Shown here one piece after another: positions 46,191 to 57,845 of a stretch of 64,000 nt of DNA. The notes below the pieces were generated by a model. That model saw only the letters and a program-made list of their open reading frames with translations. It was not told the DNA's origin and did no database searches. The stretch is from Eucommia ulmoides (Eukaryota; Streptophyta; Magnoliopsida; Garryales; Eucommiaceae), in contig CM028334.1 in the NCBI GenBank assembly GCA_016647705.1, positions 11,193,546 to 11,257,545 on the forward strand, given 5' to 3'. The stretch's first letter is position 1, and the number at the start of each line of letters is the position of its first letter. The position numbers and the translations under genes are program-made.

Positions 46191-46795
46191 GTAAAACTCA
46201 ATGGGCCTAACTTACTCTCAAAAATCGCCTTGAAAGAGGAGGATTGCTCTAGACTTTATATAGAGCTCAGGATCAAATAACACAAGTGAGGTGGGATTCC
46301 ACAAGTCCCCTCACATGCAGGGTCGACCTTGCTGAACTACTATGAATGGATATCGGAGGGCCTAACATCAATGTGGGATTCAACATGGCTCCTCACGTGC
46401 AGGGTGGACTTTGCCAAATCACTACGAACAAATATTGGCGGGGGGAGGGGGGGCAACATTGATATAGGATTCAATACGCCCAATATTAGGCAAAGGCCTT
46501 GACTCTGATACCATGTAGAAACTCAATGGCTCTTACTCGCTCTCAAAAGATGCCTTAGGTGGATTACCCCTAAACTTACATATAGCTCAGTATCTAGTAG
46601 CACAGGCAATGTAAGATTCAACACGCCTTATCACGCGCAATGTGGATTTTGACAAACCACAGCGAACGGATATCTGGAGGGCCCAACATCAATGTGACAT
46701 ACAACACGCTCCTTCATGCGCAGAGTGGACTTTGACAAACCATTGTGAACGGATATTAGGGACCCAACATTGATGTGGAAATCAACATGCCTCGC
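46191..46795 (-). repeat. TRIM-like / short LTR repeat, two tandem units
   Basis: Units start ACTCAATGGGCC (46197) and AACTCAATGG (46518). Between them GACTCTGATACCATGTAG is, reversed, CTACATGGTATCAGAGTC, a near-perfect initiator-Met primer binding site after an ACA end. Same family as 827-1243 and 13640-13830. Confidence 0.6.
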
Positions 46796-47046
46796 TTGGA
46801 TTGAGGAAAAGAGGAGGAAGGGGAAAGGAAGTCACCATTTTGTGTGTTTAGATAAAAGGGATGAGGAGAAAAATAATTAAGGCAAGATTTGAAAGGAAAT
46901 TAATTTGTTCCGAATTGGAATGATTTACCTCGGGTCATTTTATATGTACATCTCTTGTTGTTAGCTATATGCCACTTAAAAATAAAAATAAAAATGATGT
47001 GATGTAATTGATACACATTTAGTTAGAACTTTATTTAGTAAATGGG
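46796..47046. other. Intergenic, no gene seen
   Basis: No supported frame. Confidence 0.4.
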
Positions 47047-47846
47047 TTGTGGTCATTAAAGCGTAGTCTCAAAAATGAAATGGGTAAATCAGTGCAACTC
47101 ATTATTGATGAAATCCTAGTGATTAGAATTCATACGGGGATGATGTCATCAGCTAATGTATGTCTTTCTCAAACATTCTTCATGAAAACTTTAGGGGAAA
47201 CATACTATATACTCGGTATAAAAGTCAATATGTAGGATTAACCAACAATACCTAGCAGATCCAAGTTTGGAACACCAAAAGACGATGAAGACTATCTTAA
47301 AGTACCTGGACTAAGGACAAATTTCTGGTTAATGGAGGAGGAGAACTAAGAGTTGACAGTTATACTAACTCGGATTTCAAATTCGATATGGATGACCGAA
47401 AGTCAACTTTTGAATACATATTTATCTTAAGTGATGGAGCCATTAGTTGGAGAAATTGTAAGAAAACTACAACTAGAGATTTCTTTACTGAGGTCGAGTA
47501 CATTGTCGCGTCGGATGTAACAAAGGACAATGTCTGGATTACGAATCTCACTACTAAACTTGGCATTATTTCTGTCATTGAGTCATTAATGCCTTAGTTT
47601 TGTGACAACAATGGGCTATAGTTCACGCCAAAGAACCCAAATCTCATTTGAAATCCAAACACATAGAGCAACTCTTCCATTCGATTCTAAAGATCGACAA
47701 AAGATATGATATTAATATTAAGAGAGTAGAAACAAGTAACAACATTACAAATTCGCTCACTAAGGCATTAATCTTAAAACATTTAGATTGGCATCTAGAT
47801 ATGATGGGTGTTGGATACATTGGATATTGCACAGATTGGCTATAGC
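47047..47846 (+). pseudogene. Degenerate copia reverse transcriptase/RNase H
   Basis: Pieces in order fit the end of a copia polyprotein: IIDEILVIRIHTGMMSS (worn YVDD region), FFMKTLGETYYILGIKV, then DDRKSTFEYIFILSDGAISW, FTEVEYIVASDVTKDNVWI, and lastly NNITNSLTKALILKHLDWHL with GYCTDWL. Frameshifts and stops separate the pieces and part of RNase H is missing. It differs from the 33.8-40.3 kb element and is older. The polypurine-like GAGAGAT and an LTR start (TGTTGAATATAAGCC, 47861) follow. Confidence 0.8.
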
Positions 47847-48277
47847 GCTACTGAGAGATTGTTGAATATAAGCCTTATAGTCAATTCTATTTATTTATTT
47901 AGTTATTTGTTTTTGTAATTACAATCTCAAATATTTATTAATAAAATGTGTTTTTGATATTATTCTTTATTATATCATATTGTTGTTGAACATTTGACAA
48001 TAAGTTTAAAATGCCTTCACTTTAATAATTTATTAAAAGGAATGAAATCATCGACATTTTAATAACTTATATCCTAAGTGTTCCTTCTCATGTAGAATTG
48101 TTGAATTAGGTCTTAACAATTCAATTAAACTAGCTTATGGGCATTTTCTTAACAATTCAATTAAACTAGCTTATGGGTATTTTATCTTTGAGAATGATAA
48201 ATCTTAAGTCCAGTAGTGTGAGACACTAGAAGAACTGTAATGGGACTTACTAAGTTATCGTAAGGATTTGAATGTGA

Positions 48278-48282
48278 TCATT
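48278..48282 (+). other. Left TSD (TCATT) of solo LTR
   Basis: TCATT here and at 51381-51385. Confidence 0.7.
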
Positions 48283-48716
48283 TGTAAGACCTAAATCGTA
48301 GAACGTACGTTATAAATAGTTGCATTTTAGAGTATTGGGAAATTTCAAAGTAAAAATTTTATTGATTAAAACTCAAATCAAAAGTTGGGGGTCAAATTGC
48401 AAATTTAAAAAAATTACTCTCAACTTGGGATGCGAATTGCCAATTAAAAATCTAAAATTGAAAATGTTAGGGATCAAATTACAATTTTAGAAACTCATAA
48501 ATGTTGAATTGAACGCAAAAATAAGACTTTAAGAAATTAGAGGGGGAAAAGAGTAATTTAACAAAAGTTTTTTTTAAACATATATATATATACGCATATG
48601 CTCGTGCGTATGAGACTGCCGGAAGGGAGAGAACTGGAGAGGCAACGTGGCAAGTTAGGACCGATTTCTACCACTTATTTCATGCAATATATACTCACTC
48701 ATGCATGTGTATTGAT

Positions 48717-48740
48717 AAAAAAAAAAAAAAAAAAAAAAAA
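48717..48740. repeat. Poly-A tract
   Basis: 24 A bases. Confidence 0.9.
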
Positions 48741-49029
48741 CTCCATTAAATCTGAAATTTGATAAAATCTAGAGAGAGAGGGGACCGGAACAAGGGAGGT
48801 GTTATCAAACTTCCTTGAATCGGTGTTCCTCTGGCAGGGTAGTCATGGCTGTTACTCGTATGCGTGATTGTATGGGTATCTTCGTCAGTTTCAGGGGAGA
48901 GCGAAGGTGGTTCGGCCGGTGGGGTGGTTTGTCGACAACGTGACAGGTGCGTTCTTAGCATCGCCGGTGAGCGGACGTTGGGTTCAGTTGTTCAATTTTT
49001 CGACGATCTTCAATCTGGTGAGTATTTAT

Positions 49030-49830
49030 GCGTATTTATTTGATCATTCAAGTGGGTGTGTGCATGCATGTGTATGTGATCGGCGGTAGGATCACCGGTG
49101 GGTTTCGATTTCGTCTGACGGTGGCGTTTCGATGGAGTGTATGCGTTTCTGATTCTTGTTTCGTGCAGCGTGTGTATGTGTGTGTTGCTTCAACTGCATG
49201 CGTGTGTGATCATCGCCACGGTGCGGTCGACGGTGTGTGTCACCGCTACGGCAGTGCATGCATGTCTGCATCCTTTGTTTCGGTTCAATACTGTAGAATG
49301 TAGGTATGTGGGAGTGTTGTTCGGATCATTGTCCATCGACCCTCGGCGATCGTGTGTGTGGGCGTTCTGATTCGGTGTTGTGCATGTGTGTGTGTTTTGC
49401 TCTGTTCGGCCGGCAACCGTGCGAGTGGGTGGGTGTGTAAGACAGTGTGTGTGTGCTCTGTTTTCTCTTCTGGGTATATCAGTGTGTGTGTCGGATCCAA
49501 CAATGGAACGTGTGGTTGGCTAGTCGGCAGTGCAATGTTCAGTTGGTTGTGTGTGTTCTGTTTCATTTCATCGTTGTGGGTGTGTGTTGATCAATGTCAT
49601 CGAGGAATGGGTGTATGATTTGACGTCAATTTTTCTGTCGTGCATGTGCGTGTATGTATGTGTGCTATGTTCTGACCAGTGTGTGTATGCGTGTGCTTGT
49701 GTGTGTTGCTGATAATCGTTATGTTGTAGCCGGTGTGTCGTCGGCAGTGTATGCATGCATGTGATCATCGTATATGTGTGTATGTTTGTGTTATGTGAAT
49801 CTTGCGGGAGTGTGTTTGGTTGTGGGATTT
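49030..49830. repeat. GT-rich low-complexity region
   Basis: TGTGTGTG and TGCATGCATG words make up much of 800 bp. The many Cys/Val-rich frames (and Thr/His-rich ones on the other strand) are composition artefacts. Confidence 0.75.
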
Positions 49831-50622
49831 CCATTGGTAGTGATTGATCGGTAGGGTGTGTTGTTCAGGCCGGTGGTGAGTGAGAATTTGTGAGAGGGAG
49901 TGAGTGTCGCCGGCAGGGTGGCTGGTCGGCCGGTGGTGGCGTCGGCGGGCTGAACACAAACGGAAAATAGAAAGAAGGAAAGGAAAAAAAAAAAAAAGGA
50001 AGAAGAAGAAGGGAAAAAGGAAGAATTACACAAACAACCCCAAAATAAGAAAACTAAAAATCTAATTCAACTTCTCGACCTGCGAACGATTCGAAAATAG
50101 GTGAAATTTTAATTGATCTTTATTTCTCGTTAAATTAAATTTTGGGGGCTACAATTTCTGTGATTGTAATAATTTTCGTAACAATAAATTTTAATAACGT
50201 CATACATAAAATATTAATGTAGAAAAAGAGGCAAAAATAACAAAATTTGCATAATTAAATTCGGAGAATGGGAAAATATGAAATTTAGGGTTTGCACTGC
50301 ACGTTAGGTTATTTTAAAATAGATTATTAATTTAGGCCCTATCATTATTAGATCCACAGGCATTGGAGTCTCGGTAGCAGGTAGTCAGAGAAAGTTTACG
50401 GAGCAAATAACCAAGTGAGTGTATTGTCTTCTTGCCAAACTATTTTCTATATATATATATGATGATGACATATGTGTTTACTTACACTGTACGATTTCAT
50501 AAATGATATGGATCAAGCAGATTTTTTAGGTGAGTTGGTAAAATGAATTTCCGGGGAATTGTGTTGGTTTCTAAAAAGAAGGATTAAAAAAAAATAAAAA
50601 ATCGTTAGATATGGGTGGTTTA

Positions 50623-50750
50623 TATTTCTCCCCAAAAGGGGTGTGGTTTCTCTCCGAAAAGGGTGTGGATTATATTTCTCCCCGTAAGGGGTGTGGATTA
50701 TATTTCTCCCCAAAAGGGGTGTAGATATTTCGTAGGAAGGCATTCCTACG
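50623..50750. repeat. Short tandem hairpin array and palindrome
   Basis: Four units of about 33-36 bp (TATATTTCTCCCC then AAAAGGGGTGTGGAT) each hold a CCCC-AAAA-GGGG type inverted repeat. Directly after comes CGTAGGAA-GGCA-TTCCTACG (50731-50750), an 8-bp perfect stem. Confidence 0.8.
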
Positions 50751-51385
50751 GATGTTACGGTACCGTTGCAACTCCCGATCGTGAGGTTAAAATGATCACT
50801 ATGGCTAGCCAGTATGTATTGTGGTGGAGTGGTGGTTTGAGATGTGTGTTTGAGAGGTGGTGTTTTACTTATATTGGGTGATTTATTATTTATTACGGTG
50901 ATTGGTATGATATTTATACTGGATGGTTTTTAAATGGAACGTATATTATGAAGATTTTTACAAGCTATGTGATGTCTATATACTTATACTTGATCCATAT
51001 TTAAATGTTGTATTATTTAGAATGTATTATTATGTAAAAATATTTTTATTAAGAAGGCAATACACTTACAGGTGAAACAGCTAGAAGTCGGTCCCCTACT
51101 GGCATTAGGTAGAGTCCGGCGATGGTATAGCGAGGGAGTATTTTGGGAGATTCTGCCTGAGGCGAACCTAGGAGAGGTTCATTGTTGTTTTATCTTTTGT
51201 TGTTATTATAATTCAGGGACGGGTGTGTCCCTACTTAGAGAAGATGTTTATGGCTTGATTTTGTGGTTGTATAATTATGAATGCATATTGTTGCTTTCTA
51301 ACTTGGTTTGTCACTCAGGTGATGTCGTGTCGATGTCACGCTGGCCCCATGGTGACGGGTGTCCGAGGTAGGGTGTGACATCATT

Positions 51386-52494
51386 CTTAATAGTCCATAT
51401 CATGGTTTTGCTCAAAGTGAAAATAGAATATTGGGGTTGTGATATTGTTTGTGATCTTTAGACTTGAAGTATTGGGTATTCATATAGATGAGTTATTATA
51501 CTTTGATGATACCAAGTGTTGTTTTCTAACCACAAAACTTCAAAGATATTTACTAGATATAATGCAACATATATATGATAGTTCGAGTATTCAAGATAGA
51601 ATCTACCATTCTCAGTAAAAAAAGAAGTCATTTGTGATTAGATAATGATTCAAATAAAGACTCTACTAGGACAATGTGACGATTCGGATGAAATTGCACT
51701 TAGTATTTCAAGTTGAATATTATATTAATCAAATCCATACGATTTAAAGTATGGGTTTTTGACTATTATCCATACGCTAGAGTTTCTTTTGAGATCACAA
51801 AGATATCAAGATTGAATAGCACATAAATTACGACTTAGAAGGCTCTCCAGGTGAAATTCCTACCATCTAGATATAGATATGACATGTTGGTAGACGCAAC
51901 CACAGCTTGTGGGAATATCGTAAAGAAATAGTTTCTTTACAAGTGAAAATTAGAATTCTTTCAATTTAAATTTATTAATTCATTCTATTGTCTAAAATTT
52001 GATATGAACCTAACGGGTCATACATAAATGGAAAATGAAAGTTCGAATACTCTTTTAAAGAATGGGTAGAATTACCAAATAGTTTTAACATAGAAAAAAA
52101 ATATATGTTTTAAACTTGGTATAAAAGCCCGCAAATTAAGGGGCACAATGGCTGCCCCTAGCATCAGATTTGGCTACCCACTATGTCTCCTAAAACCACT
52201 TTTGGTTTTAATTTCAGCTAACTTCGAATTCCTTCTCGATCCAACCCTAGATTAATTGATTTAGAATACGATTCTTAGACAAGCAATAAATACTAATTGG
52301 ATGGAGTTTTTCATGTGGATATCATTAGAAATAGGATACTTGTCGCTCTTTGGAGAGTTAAATCAAATTAGGAATTCGAATCAACCTACTAAGAGATTGG
52401 AGCACACGGTCGAGGTAATAAATTTATTCGTTAGAATAGAATCTATCTATATTTTGTTTTGTTTGTTATTATGGATTGTGAATTGATATGGCGA
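51386..52494. other. Copia LTR continuation and intergenic
   Basis: See the split LTR. No coding frame with a recognisable domain. Confidence 0.35.
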
Positions 52495-52937
52495 GTCGTA
52501 TTAGAGAGATAGGAAGAGAAGTTTTAAGAGTTTGTAAAGGAGGAGGATCACGATATAAAGAAAGTTAGTGGTGTAATGAGAAGGTTCGAAAATCCGTTCG
52601 GGACAAGAAAATAGCTTATAAAGAATGGCAAAAATATCAAAGTCAGGAGAATTTAGAGAAGTATAAACATGCAAAAATGGAGGCGAGAAAAAAAATTAAG
52701 GAATCAAAATTTAGGGCTTATGATAATTTATATCAAAAGTTAGATACAAAAGAGAGAGAGATGAATATATTTAAACTCGCTAGGCGACGTGAACGAAAGA
52801 CTAGAGATATTGGAAGTGTCAGATGTATTAAAAACACTAATGAAAAGGTACTAGTGAAATATGAGGAGATTATGGAACAATGGAGAAATTATTTTTATAA
52901 TTTATTTATGAGAATAACATTGGAGAATCTAGACTAG
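52495..52937 (+). pseudogene. LINE (L1-type) ORF2 fragment
   Basis: The sequence encodes the linker between endonuclease and reverse transcriptase of a plant L1-type LINE: VRDKKIAYKEWQKYQSQENL (about 52590-52650), then MEARKKIKESKFRAYDNLYQ, LDTKEREMNIFKLARRRERK, TRDIGSVRCIKNTNEKVLVK and WRNYFYNLF. The TRD...V.CIK...VLVK and W..YF..LF pattern is characteristic just before the RT domain. It ends at 52937; the RT palm is absent. A stop sits in the upstream part (ES-stop-WCNEKV). Confidence 0.78.
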
Positions 52938-53554
52938 AGTTGTCTAATTTATCTTTAGATAAGTTTTGTAAGTTTTATAAATTCCTCCTAATTAATAAAT
53001 ACCTAAACAAGAGATTTGTCAAAATGAAATTTTGAAATTTTTTGAACAAATCAAATCTCTCTCCCATATTCTTGATGCAAACCTAACCTAGGGGAATTTA
53101 GATCTTCGGATGAAATAATTAAGTCCATATAAATTGATTCAATCAAAATCCATGATTTTTTAACTGTACAACCGGAGAGTGATAAATTTTATAAATCATC
53201 TTATTCCCTTAAAAACACTCTTTTACATGTGCAAGATTTTCACAACTGATTTTTAGTTATACGAAAACACACTTTGAATCATTTTCTGAACCAATTATTT
53301 TTCAAAACATTAGAAAATTGTAATTGATTTTGTTATTCCCATACCATACGATTTTTTATAAATGCCCTTTCGTTTGGAGGTTTCTTGAATGTGACATCAA
53401 GAGGACTCATGAAGTCAAGGATAAAATCACCTATAGACTACGAGGTGATGATGGATCTTAAAGGGCTAATGAAGTCGAGGATAAAATCACCTATAGACTA
53501 TGAAGTGATGATGGATATTAAAATAGTAATAATAATAAATTTGAATGCATTACT

Positions 53555-55828
53555 TACGGGGTAAAGACCTTTTTGGTCCTTGAAAAATGTTTTGAGTGTT
53601 CAATGAGCCCCTAACTTTTATAATTTGACCATTGATATTTCAAAATAGTGTCCAATTGACCCTTGAGTCGGGTTCCGTTAGTAAAATTTGGATATTTTGG
53701 ATAGAAAAAGTCATGTGACAAGCACATGACGTCTGACCAAGGATAAATGCGTCATTTTATGCTTACTAATAGAATGAGATCTATTTACATATTTTGTTAA
53801 ACTTAAGGGGCTAAAAATATTTTTTTTCTTTAATTTTTTTTTAGGTCTTCTTCCTCTCTCATCCTTCTCCACTAACCTCCGATACTTCATTCTCCTTTGC
53901 CACTAACCTCCGATCCCGGCTCCAAGCGTGCAGCGACTATGAAGCCAAGAGCGGCCATAACAGGTTCCTCTGTTTCCTCTCTTTCCTCCCCGACGTCTTC
54001 GTGTGCTGTCGTATGACTCCGTTGACTGCCTTTAGGTAATTGCTAGAGTCATGGTCCCTAAGGATGGTGCCATCGGAGCCGTAGATGGTGGGGTCGCTTA
54101 GGGTTTCGAGCGGGTGAGGGGAGTTGAGAAATGCTCTGACGGCGTTTGCGGCGGAGGTGGAGGCGGTGTTTTCCAAGGCGTAAAGGGAGATTCCGAGAGG
54201 GAGTAGTGGGTGGGGAGGAGCGTCGTCTTCGTCTTCTTCGCCATCACCTGCGTCGTCTTCGTCGTCGTCTTCTCCATCACGTTCGTTGTCTTCATCTTCT
54301 TCTCTATTTTCGTTTCGATTTCGAAACTAAACCTAGTTTGGAAATCAATTTCGAAATTAGGTTTAGTTTTAAAATCGATTTCGAAATCGAAATCGAAACC
54401 CTGTTTCGATTTGGGTTTCAATTTCGAATTCGAAACCCAAATCGAAATAGCATTTCAATTTTGAAATCGAAATCATGGTTCGATTTGGGTTTCGAAATCG
54501 AAATCCAAATCGATTTCGAAACTAGGTTTCGATTTCGAATTCGAAATCAAAACCCCTAGGTTTAATTTCGATGGTGTTCGTCGTTTTAGTGGCGATGTTC
54601 GGCGGTGTTCTTCGATTTCGATTTCGATTTCAAAATAGAAATCGAAACCCTAAGGTTCAATTTCGGCGGTGTTCGTCGTTTTGGTGGTGGTGTTCGGCGG
54701 TGTTCTTCATGCCCTGTTCTTCGGTTTCGATTTCAAAATCGAAATCGGTTTCTTGTTTCGATTTCGAAATCAAAATCGAAATCGAAACCTAGTTTCAAAA
54801 TCGATTTCAAAATCTAAATCGAAACCCTATTTCGATTTTGATGGTGTTCGTCGTTTTGGTGGCGATGTTCGGCGGTGATCTTCGATTTCGATTTCCTGTT
54901 TTGATTTCGAAATCGAAATGGAAATCGAAACCCCAAGGTTCGGCAATGTTCTTCGTTTTCAATTTCAGTATTCGTCGTTAGTGTTGTTCATTTCAGTAGT
55001 GGTGTTCGTTTTAGTATTTTTGTTCATAGATTTGTGTTTTAATATGGGAGCGAAAAAAAAATATGATTATATTCTACTCCCTTATTTTTAGCACAAAATT
55101 CTTAGAACAAGTTTTATGATTGATTTCTATTTTTTTATATGTATTATATTGTTTTTTTAGGATTTCATGTATTGTATTGTTTTTTTAAGACTTGTTATAT
55201 TACTTTGATTGTTTATCATGACCTGATGTATTGTACTATATTTTTAAGAATCTATTGTATTGTTCTAATTGTTTAAGAGAACCTGATGTGTTGTACTTTT
55301 TTTTTAAGGATCTGTTGTATTGTTTTTATTTTTTAGAACATGATGTATTGTTTGTGTTTTCTAAAATATAAAAAAATTGTGGTTATTTTTTTATTTTTTT
55401 GTGAATATATTATTCTGCTTTTTTTATAGTTCAAAAATACAAAAAAAGTTCTTCCGATCAGTGTTAGAATCGATCAATATAGTATTTGATTATACTAAAT
55501 TTTGTAATTATGGTCAATAATTTTTTTTAATTGTTTTGTATTTTTAAAAAAAATATATATATATATAATAAAAAAATATAAAGTGGAAATGAAGAATAAA
55601 CAATTAATATAGGGGTAGAAAGAGTATTTAAAAGTTCAAAGAAATATTGAGTGGGAAGGATAATAACTAATAATAAATAGAGAAAAAATATTTTGACCCT
55701 TTGAAATTTAGATGGTTTTTCAAATTAATCTTAATGAATGAAAAGACCAAAATACCTTTAAACTAACGTTGACCGTTAGCTTGACTTCACAGAATTCGTT
55801 TCAGGGGCCAATTGGACATTATTTTTAA
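53555..55828. mobile_element. MULE-like TIR element, about 2.3 kb
   Basis: GTGTCCAATTGACCC near 53650 and GGGGCCAATTGGACATTATT near 55804 are inverted, as are CCGTTAG and CTAACGG blocks nearby. The left flank GGGGTAAAGACCTTTTTGG resembles MULE termini. There is no transposase. It contains a GAAATCGA-type array and, at 53850-54300, GC-richer sequence that may be captured, though I recognise no protein. Confidence 0.45.
54310..54960. repeat. TCGATTTCGAAATCGA array
   Basis: 650 bp of alternating TTTCGATTTCG and GAAATCGAAATC, interrupted by GGTGTTCGTCGTTTTGGTGG units (three copies). The largest of the three arrays of this type. Confidence 0.75.
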
Positions 55829-55829
55829 C

Positions 55830-56140
55830 ACTTATCACTTAATATCATAAAATATCTAATTATCACAACCAATATTTTATATTAATACTCTAAAATCTCA
55901 AAAAAAAAAAAAAAATTATATACAAAAAATTATAGGAATATTAAATTAAGAAAAAATAGAAAAATAAAATTGTAGATAGAGAATATTTTAAAGAAATAAA
56001 GTTGTAAAAATTATTTTGAAAATAAAAATTTGTTAAAAAAAAGTTTTTTTTTTTTTTTTTTAAATTAAAGTATAAAAAAAAATAATACTTAATATATTTA
56101 ACCCTTAAAATTTCTAACATTTAAAATTTAAGTGATTATA
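55830..56140 (+). repeat. AT-rich MITE fragment (family of 62.1 kb)
   Basis: Matches 30985-31348 in direct orientation and 62094-62540 in reverse. Confidence 0.6.
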
Positions 56141-56413
56141 ATAATTTACAATTGGTCTCAATAATAAGGCACACTGACTGAAGTCAACAATTATGTTTCA
56201 AGTAACAATCAATTTGACTAATTATGTATGTGCCATTAATTAATTAAAGTTCGTAAAACATGTAGTGTCTAACAATTTCTTTTTTAATCAATTAAAGTTC
56301 ACCGACTTAAAAGGAGGAAGAAGAGGAGGCTTGGGTCACTTTCGGAGGAGAGTTGCCTTCAATTTTAAGCAATTTCTATTATTATACGTTAGACCGATTA
56401 TCAATTTTGTTGG

Positions 56414-56990
56414 TGTCGCGAATTGACGAGCACTAATAGTATGGTCTAATCAAATTCCGCATAGAAGTAAGTGTTGAGTTGGCATCAAATTCCGCATAGA
56501 AGTAAGTGTTGAGTTGGAGTGCCAATGGAGAGTTTTGAGTCTTGGAGAGCTAGCTTTGAGTGCCTAGTTGAGATCCTGAGAGTCGACGTCTAGAAAGCGG
56601 GTACCTGCACAAGGACCCGGCGGTGTATGCCCGGCAAAGTCCCTCTGGCGTGAGAGTAAGAGTTTGGGAAAAAAATGCTACACAATTTCTCTAAGATGAA
56701 TAATGAGCGTTACCTTATGGCATTGAATGCCTTTTGGTATTTATACGAGTTGGAGAGCTATTAGCGTCACTAATTGGAGTTGTAAGCGCAGTTAATTAGT
56801 CGAAAACCCTACATTTAGTCCTTGATGAAGTGTTTGAGAACATAATCCATGAGCTTAGGCTTTGTGGCCCATTGTAAACGTCCAATGGCTTGATCTAATC
56901 CAAGATGAGGAAAGTTATCTTGTTGAGGAGAAATAGCCAAGTCTTCGACTGTTGCTGTCTAAAGACCAAGGAAGAACGGGAAGGATATAC
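56414..56990 (-). repeat. Partial gypsy LTR (relative of 21511-22901)
   Basis: TGTCGCGAATTG (56414), GAGTTGGAGTG, GACGTCTAGAAA, GAGAGTAAGAG and GGTATTTATACGAG align in order with 21511-21960. It lacks the U3 minisatellite. It lies within the extra sequence of duplicate B. Confidence 0.65.
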
Positions 56991-57318
56991 ATGTGTCTAG
57001 ATCCTAAATGCTGACGAGGTAGCGCCCAGAAATACTACCATCAAGTATATTAGGGAGATGAAATTTTCATTTGTTATAGATTTTAAAGTTACAACCACAT
57101 TGAAGTATGATGCAACACGACGATGTTCAAATTTCATGATATCTTTATAATGGTGATGACAATTACTACAAATTACAAACTCAATATATATTATTAGATT
57201 GAATGGAAATTTTATTTCTCCCTTTCCGCATTTCCAAATTGATTCCAAATATATAACTTTAAATTAAATAGGCATTTTGGATTCACTCAAAATGGTATCC
57301 TAGATTTGATAAAGACTT

Positions 57319-57440
57319 GTCACACCCTACCCCGGGGCACACACTAAAGGCAAGGCGTGTCCTCAACCTGACATCACCAACCAAACAAGTACAAGCTGAA
57401 AATATATATACACACACACACTTAAATGATAAATAACATA
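57319..57440. repeat. LTR edge TGTCACACCC
   Basis: TGTCACACCCTACCCCGGGG followed by CCTCAACCTGACATCACC; the same layout occurs at 63297. Confidence 0.5.
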
Positions 57441-57499
57441 ATTTTAAATTTTTTACAAAAACTCATGCTACATTAGCAGCAATAGACAATACGCGTGTG

Positions 57500-57845
57500 C
57501 ATAGTAATACGTGACCAGGTCATCAGCGTCGTAGGGCACTTCGGCGAATGTAGTATGTGTAGCCATGTCAATTTCAACCGACCAAACTTGAATGCAACCA
57601 GTGATGATGTCTTGCCCAGGAACTTTTGGCACAATGCCTACCACCCCGTGACTGGTCTCGTGTCCTCAAGGCCAATAACAGCTCGCCTGACCACCGATAT
57701 CCCAAATATTACAGCAACATCCTGTAGTATCACTGTCATATCCCCAGTAGGTAGATACAAATATGCGTCTCTTGTCGTCATCTCTCTACCAATGTTGTGA
57801 TGAAAATGTGATCTAATACCTTCGTGTGGAGTCTAAAAACACCAA
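57500..57845 (-). pseudogene. Plant mobile domain (PMD) fragment
   Basis: On the minus strand LDHIFITTLVER (57818-57784) is followed, after a frameshift, by DAYLYLPTGDMTVILQDVAV and IFGISVV. This matches the plant mobile domain core, in which E/D-rich ALVERWR..THTFHLP is followed by GEMT.TLQDVAVL.GL. More distal residues (LCQKFLG...GRLKLTWL) fit the next PMD block. Stops and frameshifts break it. PMD proteins occur both in gypsy/MULE elements and as host silencing factors (MAIN/MAIL family); which source applies here cannot be decided. Confidence 0.65.

Larger units (their letters stand above)
48283..51380. mobile_element. Solo LTR, 3.1 kb, TSD TCATT
   Basis: Starts TGTAAGACC and ends GGGTGTGACA, a TGT...ACA pair, with a 5-bp duplication TCATT on both sides. 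The right edge, reversed, is TGTCACACCCTACCTCGG, like the LTR edges at 57319 and 63297, which supports an LTR of the gypsy type with long LTRs. No internal coding region lies next to it, so a solo LTR formed by LTR-LTR recombination is the simplest reading. Inside are a poly-A tract (48717-48740), a GT-rich 1 kb stretch and a short hairpin array. Confidence 0.68.
47861..52200 (+). repeat. 3' LTR of the degenerate copia, split by a solo LTR
   Basis: Starts TGTTGAATATAAGCCTTATAG at 47861, after a purine stretch, as in many plant copia elements. The first part runs to 48282; sequence of similar character resumes at 51381 and includes GGTATAAAAGCCCGC (52118), a plausible LTR TATA region. The right end is not defined. 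Confidence 0.45.
53100..57318 (+). repeat. Segmental duplicate B (partner at 24525-32348)
   Basis: Lacks the Pack-MULE-like element and the 27.8 and 31.6 kb MITEs of copy A. It has its own insertions at 53555-55825 and 56230-57040. A local tandem duplication of about 60 bp (AAAATCACCTATAGACTA at 53426 and 53486) is private to B. Confidence 0.7.

Noticed and set aside
49028-49834. Many Cys/Val-rich plus-strand and Thr/His-rich minus-strand frames
   Set aside because: All six frames stay open because of GT-rich composition; no family similarity.
50623-50730. CRISPR-like short repeats
   Set aside because: Plant nuclear context, only four units, no unique spacers, repeats contiguous.
54146-54559. 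137-codon Arg-rich frame
   Set aside because: Arises from GTCGTCTTC and GAAATCG repeats; no conserved domain.
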